Notes: generated by a model from the sequence alone, not told the origin. DNA of 64,000 bases from Takakia lepidozioides (GCA_030704615.1 CM060734.1:18538001-18602000); one strand, 5' to 3'; counted from the first letter of the stretch, positions 32,429 to 46,067 are shown. Made by a program: numbers and translations.

Positions 32429-32579
32429 TCAAGAAAGAAAGAAAGAAAGAAACTCCTGGCAAGCCTGGTAAGACGGAAAACGATTAAAATAAGTTGAGGA
32501 CTTAACAGCCGGATTTATTACATTCCACATGTAGGAAGGTAAGTAGGTAGGTAGGCAGGGAGGTAAGTAATAAGCTGAC

Positions 32580-33796
32580 TCAAGTAGGGTCAGGCTACCC
32601 TACCTACAGGTAACACAGAGCTAGCGAGCACGGGCGGGAAAGCGGCGCATCCTAACGGAAGCCCCCCGCGCCGCCCGGGCGATCGATATCCCCGCAGATG
32701 GGCGTCGGCCGATGCGGGGGCCACCGTCGCCTAATTTTAGGTCGCTGCCCGTGCGCGGCTATACTGCGACGCAGAGTGGCGAAACCTTTTAAAGCCTGTT
32801 ATTTACTGTGCACCACTTGTCCGTTATCTCTTCATTTTATCAGTGTACTGCCTTCTGCTTCTCACTACCTCACTCTCGTCTACGTACGTGTGATTTTAGA
32901 ATGATAGTACGGTGCGCAGTTGCAAGTCTGTGGACTCGAGAGCCCCGCATTGAATTTATGAGCCTCACATAACACAAGCGAAGCATCACGGGGGTCAACG
33001 ATAACTCCACACATGATGTTGCAAATGGCGGGCCGAGCTCTCTCGCTAAATTTAACCCGCCATGAAATTGAAGCAGAGAAATATTGGAGTCCCTACCGTA
33101 TTGTTCGACAATGTGCCATGCAATGAATGGAAGACAAGTGAGTCAAGGAAAGGAAGAACATGAGAGTGAGTGTTGTGTGACAGCCCTAATATAGGCAGCA
33201 GGAAGTATCCATAAATGGGTGGTCTTACATGCGATGAGAGATCATTAAATGAATTTGATGCGACTCCCATGACTTCACGACTGGGGGAAATGGGGGGTTT
33301 ATGTGATTTGCGGCTTGGAAGGTCCCTCCTCTTGATGGATTTGAACGCAGGACCAAACGGCTGCGTTGCAACAGTGCCCTAAGAGGCACAGTTTTGTTGG
33401 GTCAGAGTGGTAGTCCCCAGTGCGGGAGAGCTGGTTTATATTGCGGAATGAAGGCTGCGTGCTCGCAATTGCTGCCAAGGCCGCATGCTTACAGTTAGAT
33501 GCTTGCGTTCTCGGGCGCGCAATGGTTTCTCCCAAGTTGTCAAGGCAAAGCTTAGATGTTGAAAGTGGACGATGGTGCGATCTCCACCTGGGCTAGGGAA
33601 GAGTTGAAGATGGAACTAGATTTCTCGTTCATTGTGGTGATTACGAGGACGTAAGAAGGGTTTTTTTTTTTGGTTTCTGGCCTTCCCCTGCAAATGCTGA
33701 AGCTTTTAAAGTGTGGGTTTCAGTCGGGTTAATTAGCATGTTGTTGGCAAGTTTGCTTTTCATCCTTTTCTGTGTTGTTTTCTTTCTTGTCTTCAG
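32580..33796 (+). other. Upstream region and putative 5'-UTR exon of the WOX gene
   Basis: No protein family was found. A segment ending GAGGAC|GTAAGAAGG at about 33,648 could be a non-coding first exon. The next acceptor, TTCAG at 33,796, opens the first WOX coding exon. GC-rich sequence at 32,640-32,760 may be promoter-proximal. Confidence 0.35.
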
Positions 33797-35722
33797 GTGA
33801 TGACGGAAGAGCAGCTAGAGACATTGCGGCGTCAGATCTCGGTGTATGCGACAATATGTCAGCAGCTGGTGGAAATGCACAAAGCTAGTGTTGCACAGAA
33901 ATCTGCCATGCCCGGTACGTTAAGAGTTTCTGCTCGCTAGCTCTCTTGTCCTTTCTGATCCTCTATTTTCCTCCATTGCTGGCCCGGTTACACCAGGCGC
34001 TGGATCTTCGATTACACTGTTACGGCGAGAAATTTTTGATGATACATCTATTTGGCTTCTTTTGGTTTTCTTGCAATTCTTCTGCTATTCCAAAGGTATT
34101 CGAAATATCATTGTTCAATGTACGATATGATTGACTGTTTTTTGGTGTTCTTTGGAGATTATGTCTTCCTCATGGATGTAAATACCGCCGGCTCATATCT
34201 TTGTTGATTAACGCACAATGTAGCCTACGGTGGACCACATCCGATGATCAGAGGTCTCCTTGGGGATGATTTCATGAAATCCATTCCAATTTAGGGTTTA
34301 GGGTTTATATACCCACAGCAGCGAAGTTTGTATTGTTGTTATTTTACCGCTCAACTCTGGAGTAGTAACTCTTATCCGGAGCCAACCTCTTATTGGAGAG
34401 ACTTAGGTTGGGTAAAGCACACTTTCAGGCGTTTAATGGATGCAGTCACCTGAAGTGGTGTGTCTCATGGCTGGAAAGGTTCCTCAGTGATTGAAGTGGT
34501 ATGTCCTTGGAGCCTCGGTGGCTGTTGGCATACCAACAGTCCTGTCCTTTGGAGGGTGGTGTAAGGACAGGATAAGTGGATTCGATCTGTTGATCCCCGC
34601 CGTGTCTCTGCCTCCTCCATTCTATCTCTCCTCCCTCTTTCTCCCCTGCCTCAACCTCTGCTCTCTCTCTCTCTTTCTTCTATCCTTTCTTCCTAAGAAA
34701 TTCTTCAGGTAATTGGGAAGGAAGGGGCCAAGAAAGGTCGCCTCCTTGTAATTAGGACTGAGGAGGTGATGTTGCTGCATATTGGTTCTTTACAAGCTGC
34801 AAATCAAGGCAGGTCTGTTGGGTGTTACCAAGGTCAGTAGAGGCACTTACTAGTCTCTTTCACTCTCTGTGATCTGAAGGCATCATGGGGGGGTCCCCGC
34901 ATCCGTATGACCCAATGATGGGGGCACCCAACCACAAGACAACAGCACGGCAGCGGTGGACACCAAGCCAGCACCAGCTGCAGATATTGGAGAGGTTGTT
35001 TGAGCATGGAAATGGCACACCCAACAAGCAGCGGATTAAGGAGATTACTTCTGAGCTTAGTCAGCATGGCCAGATTGCCGAGACCAATGTCTATAATTGG
35101 TTTCAAAACCGCAAGGCCCGCGCTAAAAGAAAGCAACAGCTGGTAGAAACACTTCGCTCAACAGTTTTGATGCTAAACCTCACCAAGTAGGTTGTTATGG
35201 TCACGGGCACTAAGAAATGAACTTCATCTTCATCTTCCAGAACTTGCTCATATCCTTATCTACTGGATTAGACTTGGAGTGCTCTCTTGCCGAGGACACC
35301 AGGCATGCAGTGCTGCTTACTCCTGTCCAAAAATTAGTGAAGTAGGACTTATTAGCTTGTGTTGATTGATTCTTGATCCTAGCTTTCTCTTTTTTTTAGA
35401 GATTTGAAATATTCATTTTAATATGTCGTTTTACTTTAAACAAATCATTGGGTTATGTCTGCAGGTAATCTCGAAAGATGGTGAGTCAGAGGTTGATACT
35501 GACGTAGACTCTCCCAAAGAGAAGCGGTCGAGGCTAGAGGGAGACTTAACCCAGGATGATTCTGGAGGTGTTGGAGATACAAATGGTGGGGGGAGTTCCG
35601 ATGGAGCCCATGGGGGGCAACCGGGAAAGGCTGACCCCCAAGAAGCTGTCTCCTCAGTGCTATTGCACTCTCAAGCAAACATGAAACCTGACATCTCCTA
35701 CAGCCAAGGTGTTGGTTTGTAA
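33797..35722 (+). CDS. WOX13: WOX13-clade homeobox transcription factor
   Basis: Three exons, 33,797-33,914, 34,880-35,142 and 35,465-35,722, join with consistent phases. The ATG at 33,800 gives 211 residues, ending at a TAA. Exon 1 encodes the clade-specific N-terminal motif [20 protein letters not shown]. Exon 2 holds the WOX homeodomain: [20 protein letters not shown], then the extended loop, then [17 protein letters not shown] with recognition-helix residues W, F, N, R. Exon 3 has the acidic [17 protein letters not shown] motif of this clade. The product is a nuclear DNA-binding regulator; WOX13 members act in tip growth, cell fusion and regeneration contexts in mosses and in fruit and callus in angiosperms. 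No WUS box is expected in this clade. The C-terminus may be extended by a further exon, because a GT lies near 35,709 in CAAG|GTGTTGG. Intron 1 is about 965 bp. Confidence 0.88.
34290..34312 (+). promoter_or_regulatory. Telo-box-like TTTAGGG repeat in WOX intron 1
   Basis: TTTAGGGTTTAGGGTTTA. Short telomere-like boxes are common regulatory elements in plant genes. Here it could equally be an interstitial repeat. Confidence 0.5.
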
Positions 35723-37250
35723 TAAGGTAACGAATCACCTGCTTATGGAGGTTCCTGACTCTTTGAATCCATGACCTCAGTGTCTTAATTTTGTAAACTA
35801 AATCCTATTTTTCATACAATCAGGAAAGTCACGAGAAAAACCTGAATAGGTGGCACAAGTGTCTTTATTTCAGCTTCTGGAAAACATCAGAACTAGTTAG
35901 TTTCTGAATGAATATTTGGTCTTAAGAGAAATCTCCGCCATCCAATTTCTGAAGCCATAGACTGAGATGTCAGAGCCCATTGTGTCGAGAGGCTTGTTTG
36001 AAAACTAAGCTTTTCGAAATTAGACAATAGTGGCAAAATGGGCGGTGAACATTGCCGGCCTGGGAATGGGGGTAGTGTGTAAATGCAAGCACCTGAAGTG
36101 GCTTCATTCAAAGGGTGCAGTGTTAACCTTGTGTAAAGCAAGCACCGCAACAGTGGTCTTTGAGGACTCTCAGCCAGTGATTGCATAGAACTGATCAGCG
36201 GAGAAAATGTAGAGAGCCAAAAACTCATACTCCTCCATCCTTGCAATGTTCATGTGTGTTGATTTGCGGAGCTTAGTCCCTTCTGAGGTCTTATTGAGAA
36301 ACCCACTGTATAGACTCTAACGAACAGCCCAAGGAGACCAGAAGGCGTCACCACCCCATGTTATGAGAATTTATAGCACCTTAGGGGTGACATCTCACAG
36401 TTTGTCAATACCAGTCATGCCAAAAGGCCTGGAAAATCCCGTTGGGCATGACATATGTCCATAGCACTGCCTCTCTGCAGACATGTAATAAAGTCCATTG
36501 ATTTATTCATAGAGAGCTGCATAAGCCTGTTCGCTTCCCTTGCAGAAACATTTTCATGAACTTAAGACTCATTATGATGGTAGAATGTGAAGGAAATGAA
36601 TATTTTCTTCTACTGAAAGAAATTTTTTATGGCAAGTTAGCTGCTACAGCAACAACTTTCACTTTCAGTGAATGACTTTACAGGAGTAATGTGGTGTGTT
36701 CTTTTACGGGAAATTGTTTTGGCAAGTTGATGGCTACTGTGACAACTTTCACTTCAGTGAATGTCTACAGGGAATGTTTGTGCTTTTCTAGCCACATGAT
36801 CCCGTCATTCTCTGAAATGTTTGCAACGCTGAGATTATGACCAACATTGTGTAGGGTTCTAAAGGTGAAATCTCTTTGCTAGTGATCGACTGAAGAAGAT
36901 CTGGATTTGTAGTCTGCTTTAATGCATGCACACCATGTTGACGTGGTAATATGCTAACTCCTGAAATTTGAGCTACACCCAATTCAGTCCCAATCTGCCT
37001 TGTAATATCTGTTTTTGCATTGTTGGCAATGAAGGGTGATCTGAAATAAAAATACTAATACACCCCTATGTGCCCTTCATGTGACTACCAACATACCCCT
37101 GCCATACTGTAGGTGCTTGATCCGCACGAAGGACATGAATGCAACTATCTCAAATATTTGGATCCTACACTGTTTTTCACTCTTGGACTGCAAAATCTGC
37201 ACCTCTGGCTACCTTATTCTAGCCATGTATGAAAATTGAAGATCAATATA
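35723..37250. other. WOX 3' region, no further gene
   Basis: A short direct repeat occurs at 36,631-36,690 and 36,721-36,776 (GGCAAGTT.....CTAC, ACAACTTTCACTT, CAGTGAATG). Otherwise no supported coding sequence. Confidence 0.5.
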
Positions 37251-37389
37251 TGAATCGAGACATTTGTTTTGTTTTGTTTGTTTGTTTGTAGCGTCATTGA
37301 GATCTCCCAAACCGCGGGGGCCCAGCCCTGGTGCTTGGTACCGTTGGAAAGCCCTCGAGGAAGAGGGGTGCATTGGGTTGGTCTCATAA

Positions 37390-38180
37390 TTTTTGGACCT
37401 GCGGTGTGGGAGATGTTGAATTTCAAGTACTTTTGGTCGCTGGAAATTTGGGAAAAATAGCAAAGTGGACTTTCGTGGAGCAGTGATTGGCCCTTCACGT
37501 GGGAGATGTGGAATTTCAAGTGCTTTGGGTGCCTGGGTCGCCAGAAATTCGGGAAAAATAGCAAAGTGGATATATCAATACATTAAGCCTCGACATAGGA
37601 GATTGCAAAAAATAGCAAAGTGGGCAATGATATAGAGATCTCCCAAATTGTAGGTCTTTGGATACATTGGGGATTGCAGCAGACAAATGGAGGTTCCACT
37701 TGGGCCTCTACATGGGAGATGTACTTGGATACATGAATAGAAGATTGCACTTGGGCTTAGATTTCAATTTTTCACACATGGGCCAAAGGCATAGGCTACA
37801 CTAGAGGTCGCACTTTGGCCTCACATAGGAGAGGCACTTTGAGCAAATTGCATATGGGCTTAGATGGAATTTTGAGTACTTTCGGTTGCTGGAAATTCGC
37901 GAAAAATAGCAAAGTGGGCTTTCCTGGAGCAATGATTGGCTCTTTACGTGGGAGATTTGGAATTTCAAGTGCTTTTGGTCACTGGAAATTCGCGAAAAAT
38001 AACAAAGTGGATATATCAATATATGAAGCCTCGACAGGGGATATTGCAAAAATAGCAAAGTGGGCTTTGGGATTGCACTTGGACTTAGGTGACATTGGAC
38101 ACTGGAGGTCACACTGGGCCTCTACATAGGAGGGCACGCGAAGCAACAATAGTCCGCCTTGACAAGCATGAATCCACACA
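37390..38180 (+). repeat. Degenerate tandem/dispersed repeat
   Basis: The words GGAATTTCAAGTGCTTTTGG, GGAAATTCGCGAAAAATAGC, AAAGTGGACTTTC and GAGCAATGATTGGC recur in the same order near 37,420, 37,505, 37,868 and 37,955. Satellites of the form CTTGGGCTTAGATGA and CATAGGAGATTGCAC extend to 38,640. This appears to be a transposon-derived non-coding block. Confidence 0.7.
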
Positions 38181-39049
38181 CAAGTGGCGCCGGCGGATCC
38201 AAGGGTTTTATCTTGCGATTTGTAAGTCGTACTTCCCTATGGATTTGACTTTAATTTGTGGCATGTGTAGTAGCGCGCGTTTGAGAGAAGCCATCTCCGG
38301 TAGAGTACAACTACGCCAATGAGCATGGTTGGCAATCCCTCATGAAGAACATGGCCAACACGGAGGGGATGAGTGCACTACATGGCACTAGTATGGATGA
38401 GGTCGGGGTCATGGCCAGGGATAGGATGAGAGCTCTGTGGGACTTAGGGAACGCCGCCTCCTTATACACTTAGATACATAGGAGATTGCTCTTGGGCTTA
38501 GATGAAAGTTGGCACACTTGGGACAACGGCACAAGCTACCCGAGAGGTCGCACGGGGACCTAAACATGGGAGACGCACTTGATACATAGGAGTTTGCACT
38601 TGGGCTTAGATGACACTGGACACTTGGGCCAACGGCACAGGCTACCCTAGTCTATACTACTAGACGACGACGAATCATGTTCTTTAACACATCCTTTACC
38701 TTCACCTTCATTGCATTTTGCGGAATTGGAATTTTATTACTTTTTCGTGAGCAGAGAAAAGTTTCGGCAATGAGGGGAAAAGTTCACAGAGAAAAGTTTC
38801 TGCAACCTCAACCTGAGGGGAAAAGTTCACAATGGATGTTGACCATAATCTCATATATTTTGTAATGTACATGCTTTTCTCTTCACCTCCTTTGTCGTGA
38901 TCTGGAGGGACCCACAAGTTCAACTTTTTTGCATCTTTTGCACTTTGCCACCCTTTTGGTTTTGGAGAAAAGTTGGGTGTGAATGTGTGAATTAGGTAGA
39001 GGATCCAAATCTTGTCAACTTGATAATTTAATTGTCAACTTGATAATTC
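38181..39049. other. No gene seen
   Basis: A run of related CTTGGGCTTAGATGA words to about 38,640, then mixed AT-rich sequence. No coding or RNA feature is supported. Confidence 0.4.
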
Positions 39050-40002
39050 AATGATAATTTATTTTCTGTATTTTATACTACATCATAGACAAGTGATTAG
39101 TCTAGGCATACAATACATAGGACAAGGTCAGATAGAGAGCCTACAACGGAGAGTCTTGCAAACATAATGGAACAACAACATCTGGATCTGCTGCCATTGG
39201 AAGGTAGAAGTTCTCAAGAGAGTCAAGAGACATCATAATTTACGCTTGCTCTATAACGCATCCACATTTTTTTCCCTTAACATCTACAAGGATTTGATAT
39301 ATTTTTTGCTTTGTAGCAAGACACGTCTTAAGGTTGGGAGGATAAGTTGCTCAGACATTGGTGAGTTGTTTGAACACATATTATAAAAGGTTCGATATAG
39401 AACCAAGATCAAATGATATATCCTTTCAACTCATCAATTCCAGCATGTAATGCATTCACGCATATTCCCACTTGAATGGATTCTCTTATCGACGTAGGTG
39501 GGACCTACTTGGAGGGGTTGCACATCACCAACATGTGCATGTCGCATACATCCCCTGGGATAGAGTGTCGAGATTATAGAGTGTCAAGATTTTCTTGTTG
39601 GTGAGGCAAATCATCGAGTCTTAGCTGGCCACAAACTACAAGACGTCCTTAGACCAACCTTTCATACTATTTTGGATCATTGCATTTCTAATGACTCTAA
39701 TATTACATACGTCAAGTATTTGAGAGGGGAATTAGCCAATAGATGGTTATATTAGTAGTAAGGTTTCATGTTATAATATTTCAGCCCCTACCCACCATTT
39801 CATGGACGTAAATGAGTTCTCAAATATTTAAATAAAACTTTGATTATGTATGACATGATACTAGAGGTCACATGACAAGTTTATATAATAGTCTTAAATA
39901 GTAAGCTCTCAAATCTGAAAATTAATAGTCTGAGCTATTATTTACAAAGATTATTTGTTTTGTCTATGATGTAGTATAAAATACAGAAAATAAATTATCA
40001 TT
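39050..40002. mobile_element. Element with perfect 41-bp inverted ends
   Basis: 39,051-39,091 (starting ATGATAATTTATTTTCTGTA) is the exact reverse complement of 39,961-40,001 (ending ACAGAAAATAAATTATCAT). The flanks may carry a 3-bp TCA duplication. The 870-bp interior has no coding capacity. It looks like a non-autonomous DNA transposon. Its superfamily is not clear. Confidence 0.65.
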
Positions 40003-41040
40003 CATATGTATAATATGAGATATAGATTACATATATTAGCATTTATATGTATAATGATATATCATGACTACTAGCAAGAGACGTACTCCATCTATTCATA
40101 TAATCTTCAGTAAGTTCTACAATCAGATAACTGTTAGTGATTTGATTTACAGGATTATTTTATTTATCCATGAAAAAATAAGGATAAAGAAAATAATTTA
40201 TCATTCATATGTATAATGATATATCATTACTAACGATAGACATCCACCTATTCAAATAATCTTAAATAGTTCTAAAATCTGAAAACTGATAGAGATTTGA
40301 CTTACAAAGATTAATATTTTCTAAAGTAATATAAGTGGCATGAGTCTTTTAAAGATTCTTCACGATTGGGACAACAGCAATCGCAAGGTTATAGAAACTG
40401 TATTATCATTCATATGTACAATATTAAGATGTATATTAGCATTCATATGTATAATGGTCAAGAGACATCCACCGATTATTTTATTTGTCCATGAAGTAAT
40501 CTAGGATATAGAAAATATATTATTATTAAGAAGAGATATCATATATATATATATATATTAGCATTCATATGTATAATGATAAATACAAACGTTCCGTGAG
40601 AGAGACATCCACCTATTCAAATATTCTAATTAAATTCTAAAATCAGAAAAGTGATAGAGAGTTTACTTACAGAGATTATTAAATTTGTCCATGAAGTACT
40701 ATAAGATATATAAACAAGCGGCTAGTCGCGAATGGCTCCTCTTTGTGAATAGCGAAATCTACTTTCATCCATAATAAATCTGAAAATTTATCCATTTATT
40801 CTTCATAAATTGTTCAATAAGAGAGATGTTACCTGAGGGAGGTGTTACCTGGAGGTGAGTACATAGTTTTCTCAACAAAGGAGAGGAGGTGAGACCTCGG
40901 GAAGGCACAACAGGGGCTTAGCGATTTTTGAGTAGTCTCCTCTTTGGAATAAAGAGGAGCCAATAAATGTTACAATTCATATGTATAATATGAGAGATAA
41001 ATTAAACATATTAGCATTCATATGTATGATGAGATATAAA
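39995..41040 (+). repeat. AT-rich degenerate tandem repeat
   Basis: ATTCATATGTATAATGATAT recurs near 40,003, 40,043, 40,202, 40,440, 40,563 and 40,978. Most copies are followed by GAGACATCCACCTATTCAAA, AATCTGAAAACTGATAGAGA and TTTGTCCATGAAGTA blocks. Period roughly 150-180 bp, strongly diverged. Confidence 0.7.
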
Positions 41041-41134
41041 TTGTAGGAATATATTAATATTTTATTTTTTTAAAGATTATACATAGTGGAGGATCAGTGA
41101 AGAGACACATAATATGGGTTTCCTTCAAGAGGCA

Positions 41135-41628
41135 TGTGAAGGTTGGATTCCTCCCCTTGCTTTTGGGCTGGATGAATGATCTGGATGAATGATTCGCGGA
41201 TGGAGCTGCACGAGCTATGATGTTTCTACGCTAGCATGAGCTGTCACAGCTAAGCCATATTAAGATAAGCTTGTCTTTTAGTTAACAGCTAATTTAGGAT
41301 CAGGGTCATCTTATGTGGCCACTTATGTGTGATGGCAGTAGTTCGTAATCTGGCTGGACAATGGCAGCACAGACACCTGTATTCGTGATTAGCCGATTGG
41401 CATCTCTATTTATACGGAACCCTGGGTCTCTCAGGGGGTGGTTGATTTTGGATCTCATGAGTTGTACGAGCTGGTTGTGAGAAAGATTGCATGTGGTTGG
41501 ATGAAAAGTAGTGACAGTGTGTGACACTTGAACAGATTCTTCCCTGTCTAGCGAGCGCTGCCCTATAGAGCATACAACCCCAGTATAGGTAATTTCCCGG
41601 AATAATCGCACGACCCCGGAATCAAGGT
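41135..41628 (+). repeat. 5' LTR of the Ty3 element
   Basis: Matches 47,539 onward over its length (GGATGAATGATTCGCGGATG, CATACAACCCCAGTATAGGT) with scattered substitutions and a small internal duplication. The 3' edge is altered, since the CTTCACA end is not present. No clear primer-binding site follows. Confidence 0.8.
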
Positions 41629-41819
41629 GGAGATGGGGGGCATTGCGAGAATTCATCTCTGCTAATGGATGAGGTTTGATCATTGTTGTAACTGTTTTGG
41701 TAGGAGAATCAGGGTACAGGTGCGAAGGACAGGCACCATGGCGGCGCCCCGGGCTCACTGTTTGCTGCAAATTGTCTCTACTCTACGCGAGCTCACAGGT
41801 TGTGTTTGTGCTGCACGCC

Positions 41820-43475
41820 ATGGCCGCTCCTTCTAGCTCTCAAACTATTCTTCCAGAAGTCACGCCTGAGCTGAACTTTGAGTTGACATTTCTGCATGAA
41901 CTGCGTGCCCGTTTAAGTGAAGATATCTGTAAGTACGCCCCTTTTGATTCAAGTGCAACTTGGGCGAGGGAAGAGATTGTGTTAGAAACTCCCTCGGACC
42001 ATTGGGTCGCTCAATTTGAGGCTGAGGCTGCGGAGGAGGCTGCAAAGGTGGTAACGACGGCAGCCCAGAAAAGGGAACAGAAACGAAAAGTGGAACAAGC
42101 TCTCCAAGGGGCCTGGGCGGGGAAACTTTTGCAAGTTGAATGCGGAAGAGATTGCCAAGAGGATTCCTTTTGCGGTGCTCAAAGAGTGCATGCGAGCGGG
42201 TGTTTAGCTTGGCAGAAGTTGGAGTGCCCAAGTTTACGGTGTCTCGTGAGATTGGCCGTGATCTGGAAAGTTTTGTACACCCTCACAAGCCCAGCCCTCT
42301 CCGACTATGGGAATTCATTAAAGGTGGCACGGCAATTGTTTTTGCCAATTTGTGCTCCACCAGCACTAGGGCACCTGATCCTACTTGGGAAGAGGTCGTG
42401 GCGGGTGTTCTTGCCCAGCGTTCCCTCATTCTGCTGAGGACATAGTCATCTTTCCTGGCCAGAGTTTCAAACATGAGCGCATAGGGCTCACACAAGTGGC
42501 AGAGGCGGCTGAGTACCCTCCTCACACCTTGATTATCAAGGAAAGTGTTGTGCGTACTGTGGTGAAGGTCTCCTTCTGGCTCAAGTCTGTCCGAGAAGTG
42601 TGGCAGCAGTTGGGCGAAGCAGTCTACCTTTTGCCCAAGCATAAGTATATCAGCAGCCACTGTGTGGCCAACTGGGAAGATTACGTCCAGGCACCTTTTG
42701 ATAGAAGGTAAACCCAGCTAAAACCCCTCACATGCCAGTCTACACTAGGTCCATGTTGGACAAGGAGGCGGAAGAGATGGTAGCTGGTTTGAGTGAGTTA
42801 GAAGCTCGCAGAGAGAGAGAGATGGCTGCCGAACAGACCGCGGGCACGCAAGGTGAAGCTTCCACTGGTAATGTGAAATCTGACAAAGACAATATTCTAC
42901 CAGACTCAGCACTAGATGTGGAAGGGTTGTGTGAAAAAATGGGTGTAGTGTCAAATTGTCCACCTCTAATGAAGATGTTAATTCAACAACACACCCCGGT
43001 GACTGCTAACAACAAAACAATTGATTTTGCTGACAAGATGCACAAGCAGCCTTACCCGGATTTTAACCTGGGAGATGATTTTGAGTCCTTTCTAGAGTTT
43101 TTTGATATCAGTAGAGAGATCAATGTTGTACCCTCTCGATTTGTTGTCAAGGCTTTTCGTGTTTGTTTGAAAGATGAGGCTGGCAAGATTTTTGAGTCCA
43201 GTATCAAGGGCAAGAGTGAGTTGACATGGGATGAGGCTCGCGAACTGGCAGGGCGGTTATTCCATGAAGCCAAGCCCATATCCTATACTGTCCCCGAACT
43301 GACTTTTGTTCCTCGTGACAATTTGTGGAAATATTACACTGATCTACGAGTGGCGGTATGTAAGGCCGTTGATGACCCCTCTGAACGATCTGCTATACTG
43401 AAACATTGTTTCATCAAGGCCGGTTTGCCGCCAGCAGAGAGAGTCTTTTTACAGAAACAAACTTTATCATCATGA
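41820..43475 (+). pseudogene. Ty3 gag region
   Basis: An upstream acidic/coiled frame starts at the ATG near 41,820 and shifts near 42,140. The main gag frame runs 42,732-43,475, with a helix-rich core (DFESFLEFFDISREI...VVKAFRVCLKDEAGKIFESS) resembling retrotransposon gag. A following broken segment to 43,791 holds scattered Cys residues but no clear CCHC knuckle. Confidence 0.6.
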
Positions 43476-43989
43476 GGACGAGATGGTGGGTCTTTTGGAA
43501 GAGAGGCTTAGATTAAAGGCTGCCAAGACAGGCGTGGTTCGTCCTGCTACTACCAAGGCCACTCACTGCTTGGCCAACACTTGTGGTACTAACAATGCAG
43601 CTGTGCATGTCAGCATGAAGGGGGTAAGCCTTGCGCAGATGACCTTATGTCTGCCCTTGTCCAAGAGCTTCACATCAGACCCTAACCCTCAGGGTAGCAA
43701 ACCTAGTGGCTTTCGGGCCAAAACCCAAACGGGGTCGAGGTATGTGAATAAACCCCTCGTTACCTGCCTGTATGATCTGAAAGTCCACTGAACACTACAC
43801 GTGTTGGTGCCCATTCATGTCAGACTTGCCTGCTATGATTGAGCAAATTAAGAGAGAAGAGAAAGGGGGTTTAAACGAACAAGGTCGTCTGTGAGGGTGC
43901 CAGACGATCATCTCCCGAGCCCTAAGTCTATGGTAAGTGCAGTGCTTTCTCGAGACTTTCAATTATTACATTGTGAAGTACCTCGCAGG

Positions 43990-44966
43990 ATGCTCCTGAG
44001 TCCAACAAGACCCGCAGTGGCCGGTAATTATTGATACAGGCTGCACTATGTCTGCTATTCCACTTAGTGTTGTCCGTGTGCTAGGGCTCAAGCTGCAATC
44101 TGCTCATGGCCTGGAAGTTACTATTGCTGATGGCACAGCTATGAGCCCCTTGGTTTGGTCACGCTCCCAATTCGGATCAGCGGCCAAACAATCACTCTTA
44201 CTTGCATTGTGTCACTAGGAGAACAGTTTTTGCTTGGATTAGATTGGATGAAGGAGGCCGGAGCTAGTATAAATCTGTTGGACAGTACCATGTGTCTTCA
44301 TAACAACGCAGGCAACCCTTACAAGGTAAGCCTTGCCCCAATTTCCCTTGCGATCGGCACTTCTATGGCAAACTTTGCTAAGTTGAAACTGCAGGCTGCC
44401 AGCATGCGAGAACAAGTAGGCCTGCATTACAACTGGTCCAGGTATAGTCAATACGAAGCTGCTGATGGTTGTTTGTATCTAAACCTATAGTTCCAATAGG
44501 GTTAGCATTTGTGTGCCCTAAAGGTCATTTCTTAGAAGTGGAACGGTGGAAAAAGCTCACATTGCAAAAACACTGCTTGGTCGCAGCTGGGGTCATAGAC
44601 CGTGGCTTTAAGGGTGAAGTCCGTCTCCTGATTGCTAACCCAGAATGTATTCTGGTGACTGTGCAGAAGGGACAGGTGCTGGCACGTCTGACTGCAGTCC
44701 CTATCTCCGACCTAGCCTCTGTGCAAACTGCCTTATCTCTTCATGACATAGGACTTGTGGACTCTCCCGTTGATCAATTACAAGCTTTTGCTGCTCACAC
44801 AAGTCCCACTACTTGCCCAACTCTTACACCTGCCCAGGAAGCTCACTTCCAGCAGGTCCTCCTGGATATCAAGGTAGGTGATCATCTCACTCCTGCCCAG
44901 AAGAGTGACCTTCATGCTTTCATTCGCAACAACTTGGATGTCTTCAGCCAAGGACCCCTGACTTAG
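43990..44966 (+). pseudogene. Ty3 protease region
   Basis: IIDTGCTMSAIPLSVVRVLG near 44,026 carries the aspartic protease DTG active site, and LLGLDWMKEAG near 44,240 is the distal G(L/M)DWL-type motif. Frame changes near 44,150 and 44,470. A linker to RT follows, ending at a stop near 44,966. Confidence 0.75.
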
Positions 44967-44999
44967 GCAAAACCGATATTCTTCAGCATGACATTGTCA

Positions 45000-46030
45000 C
45001 GGATGGCAAACCCATCAAATAATATGCCTATCGGGAGAGTGTTCGTGAGCGCCAAGTGATTCAAACTGAGATCTCCCAAATGCTTGACGCAGGTGTGATC
45101 ACTCCCTCTATCTCCCCTTGGGCAAGTCCGATTGTTTTGGTTGGCAAAAAAGATGGATCCACCAGATTCTGTGTCGATTTCCGTCGTTTGAATGCCATCA
45201 CTAAGCGTGATGTTTATCCATTATTTCTTATTAATGAGACCCTAGACCAACTCAATGGTGCTACCATCTTCTCTTCGTTAGATTTAGCAGCTGGATTTTG
45301 GCAGGTCTCGTTGACTGTTGCGGCCAAAGAGAAGACAGCTTTCACCTGTCGCATGGGCATGTACCAATTTGAGACCATGCCGTTTGGCTTGTGCAATGCC
45401 ACTACCACTTTTCAAAAGTTAATTAATGTAGTGCTTGGCAACCTGTGCTGGAAATGTGCATTGGTGTACATTGATGATATTAATGTTTATTCTACCATCT
45501 TTGCTGCTCACCTGCTTGATTTGCAACGGGTTGTGTGCAGACTCCGTGCTGCAGGCCTCAAGGTCAAGGCTAAGAAGTGCGATTTTTGCATGGAGTAGCT
45601 GCATTTTCTCGGGCATTTACTGTCTGTAGCAGGCATTAAGCCTGATCCTTGAAAAATCCAGGCTGTGTGGGACTACCCTGTCCCTAAGGATAAGCATTGC
45701 GTCAAGGCCTTCCTTGGCTTAGGCTCCTATTATCGTCGTTTTATCTTTCAATTTGCCAAAATCGTTGCTCCTTTGACTCGTCTGCTATCCAAAGATGTCC
45801 GATTTGTCTGGGGCAAGGTTGAACACTCTGCCTTTGAGAAGTTGAAAATTGCCCTCACTTCTGCCCGTGTTGATATACCCTGATTTCACTAAGCCATTTC
45901 TTTTACAGACTGATGCCAGCGACCTTGCTATCTCTGTTGGACATCCTTAGCCAAGTTCATGATGGCCTTGAATATGCTGTAGCCTATGCGTTTCGCCGCT
46001 TAGATAAACATGAACGTAATTATTCTATAG
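45000..46030 (+). pseudogene. Ty3 reverse transcriptase and RNase H
   Basis: SPIVLVGKKDGSTRFCVDFR, LDLAAGFWQV, MPFGLCNATTTFQKL and the catalytic YIDDINVYS are clear in 45,056-45,598. A TAG interrupts before LHFLGHLLSVAGIKP. The RNase H part survives only as QTDASDLA near 45,910 and LDKHERNYS near 46,005, with an internal deletion. Confidence 0.85.
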
Positions 46031-46067
46031 CTGACAATGAAGTTTCACCTGCTCTAACCGCTGCTGT

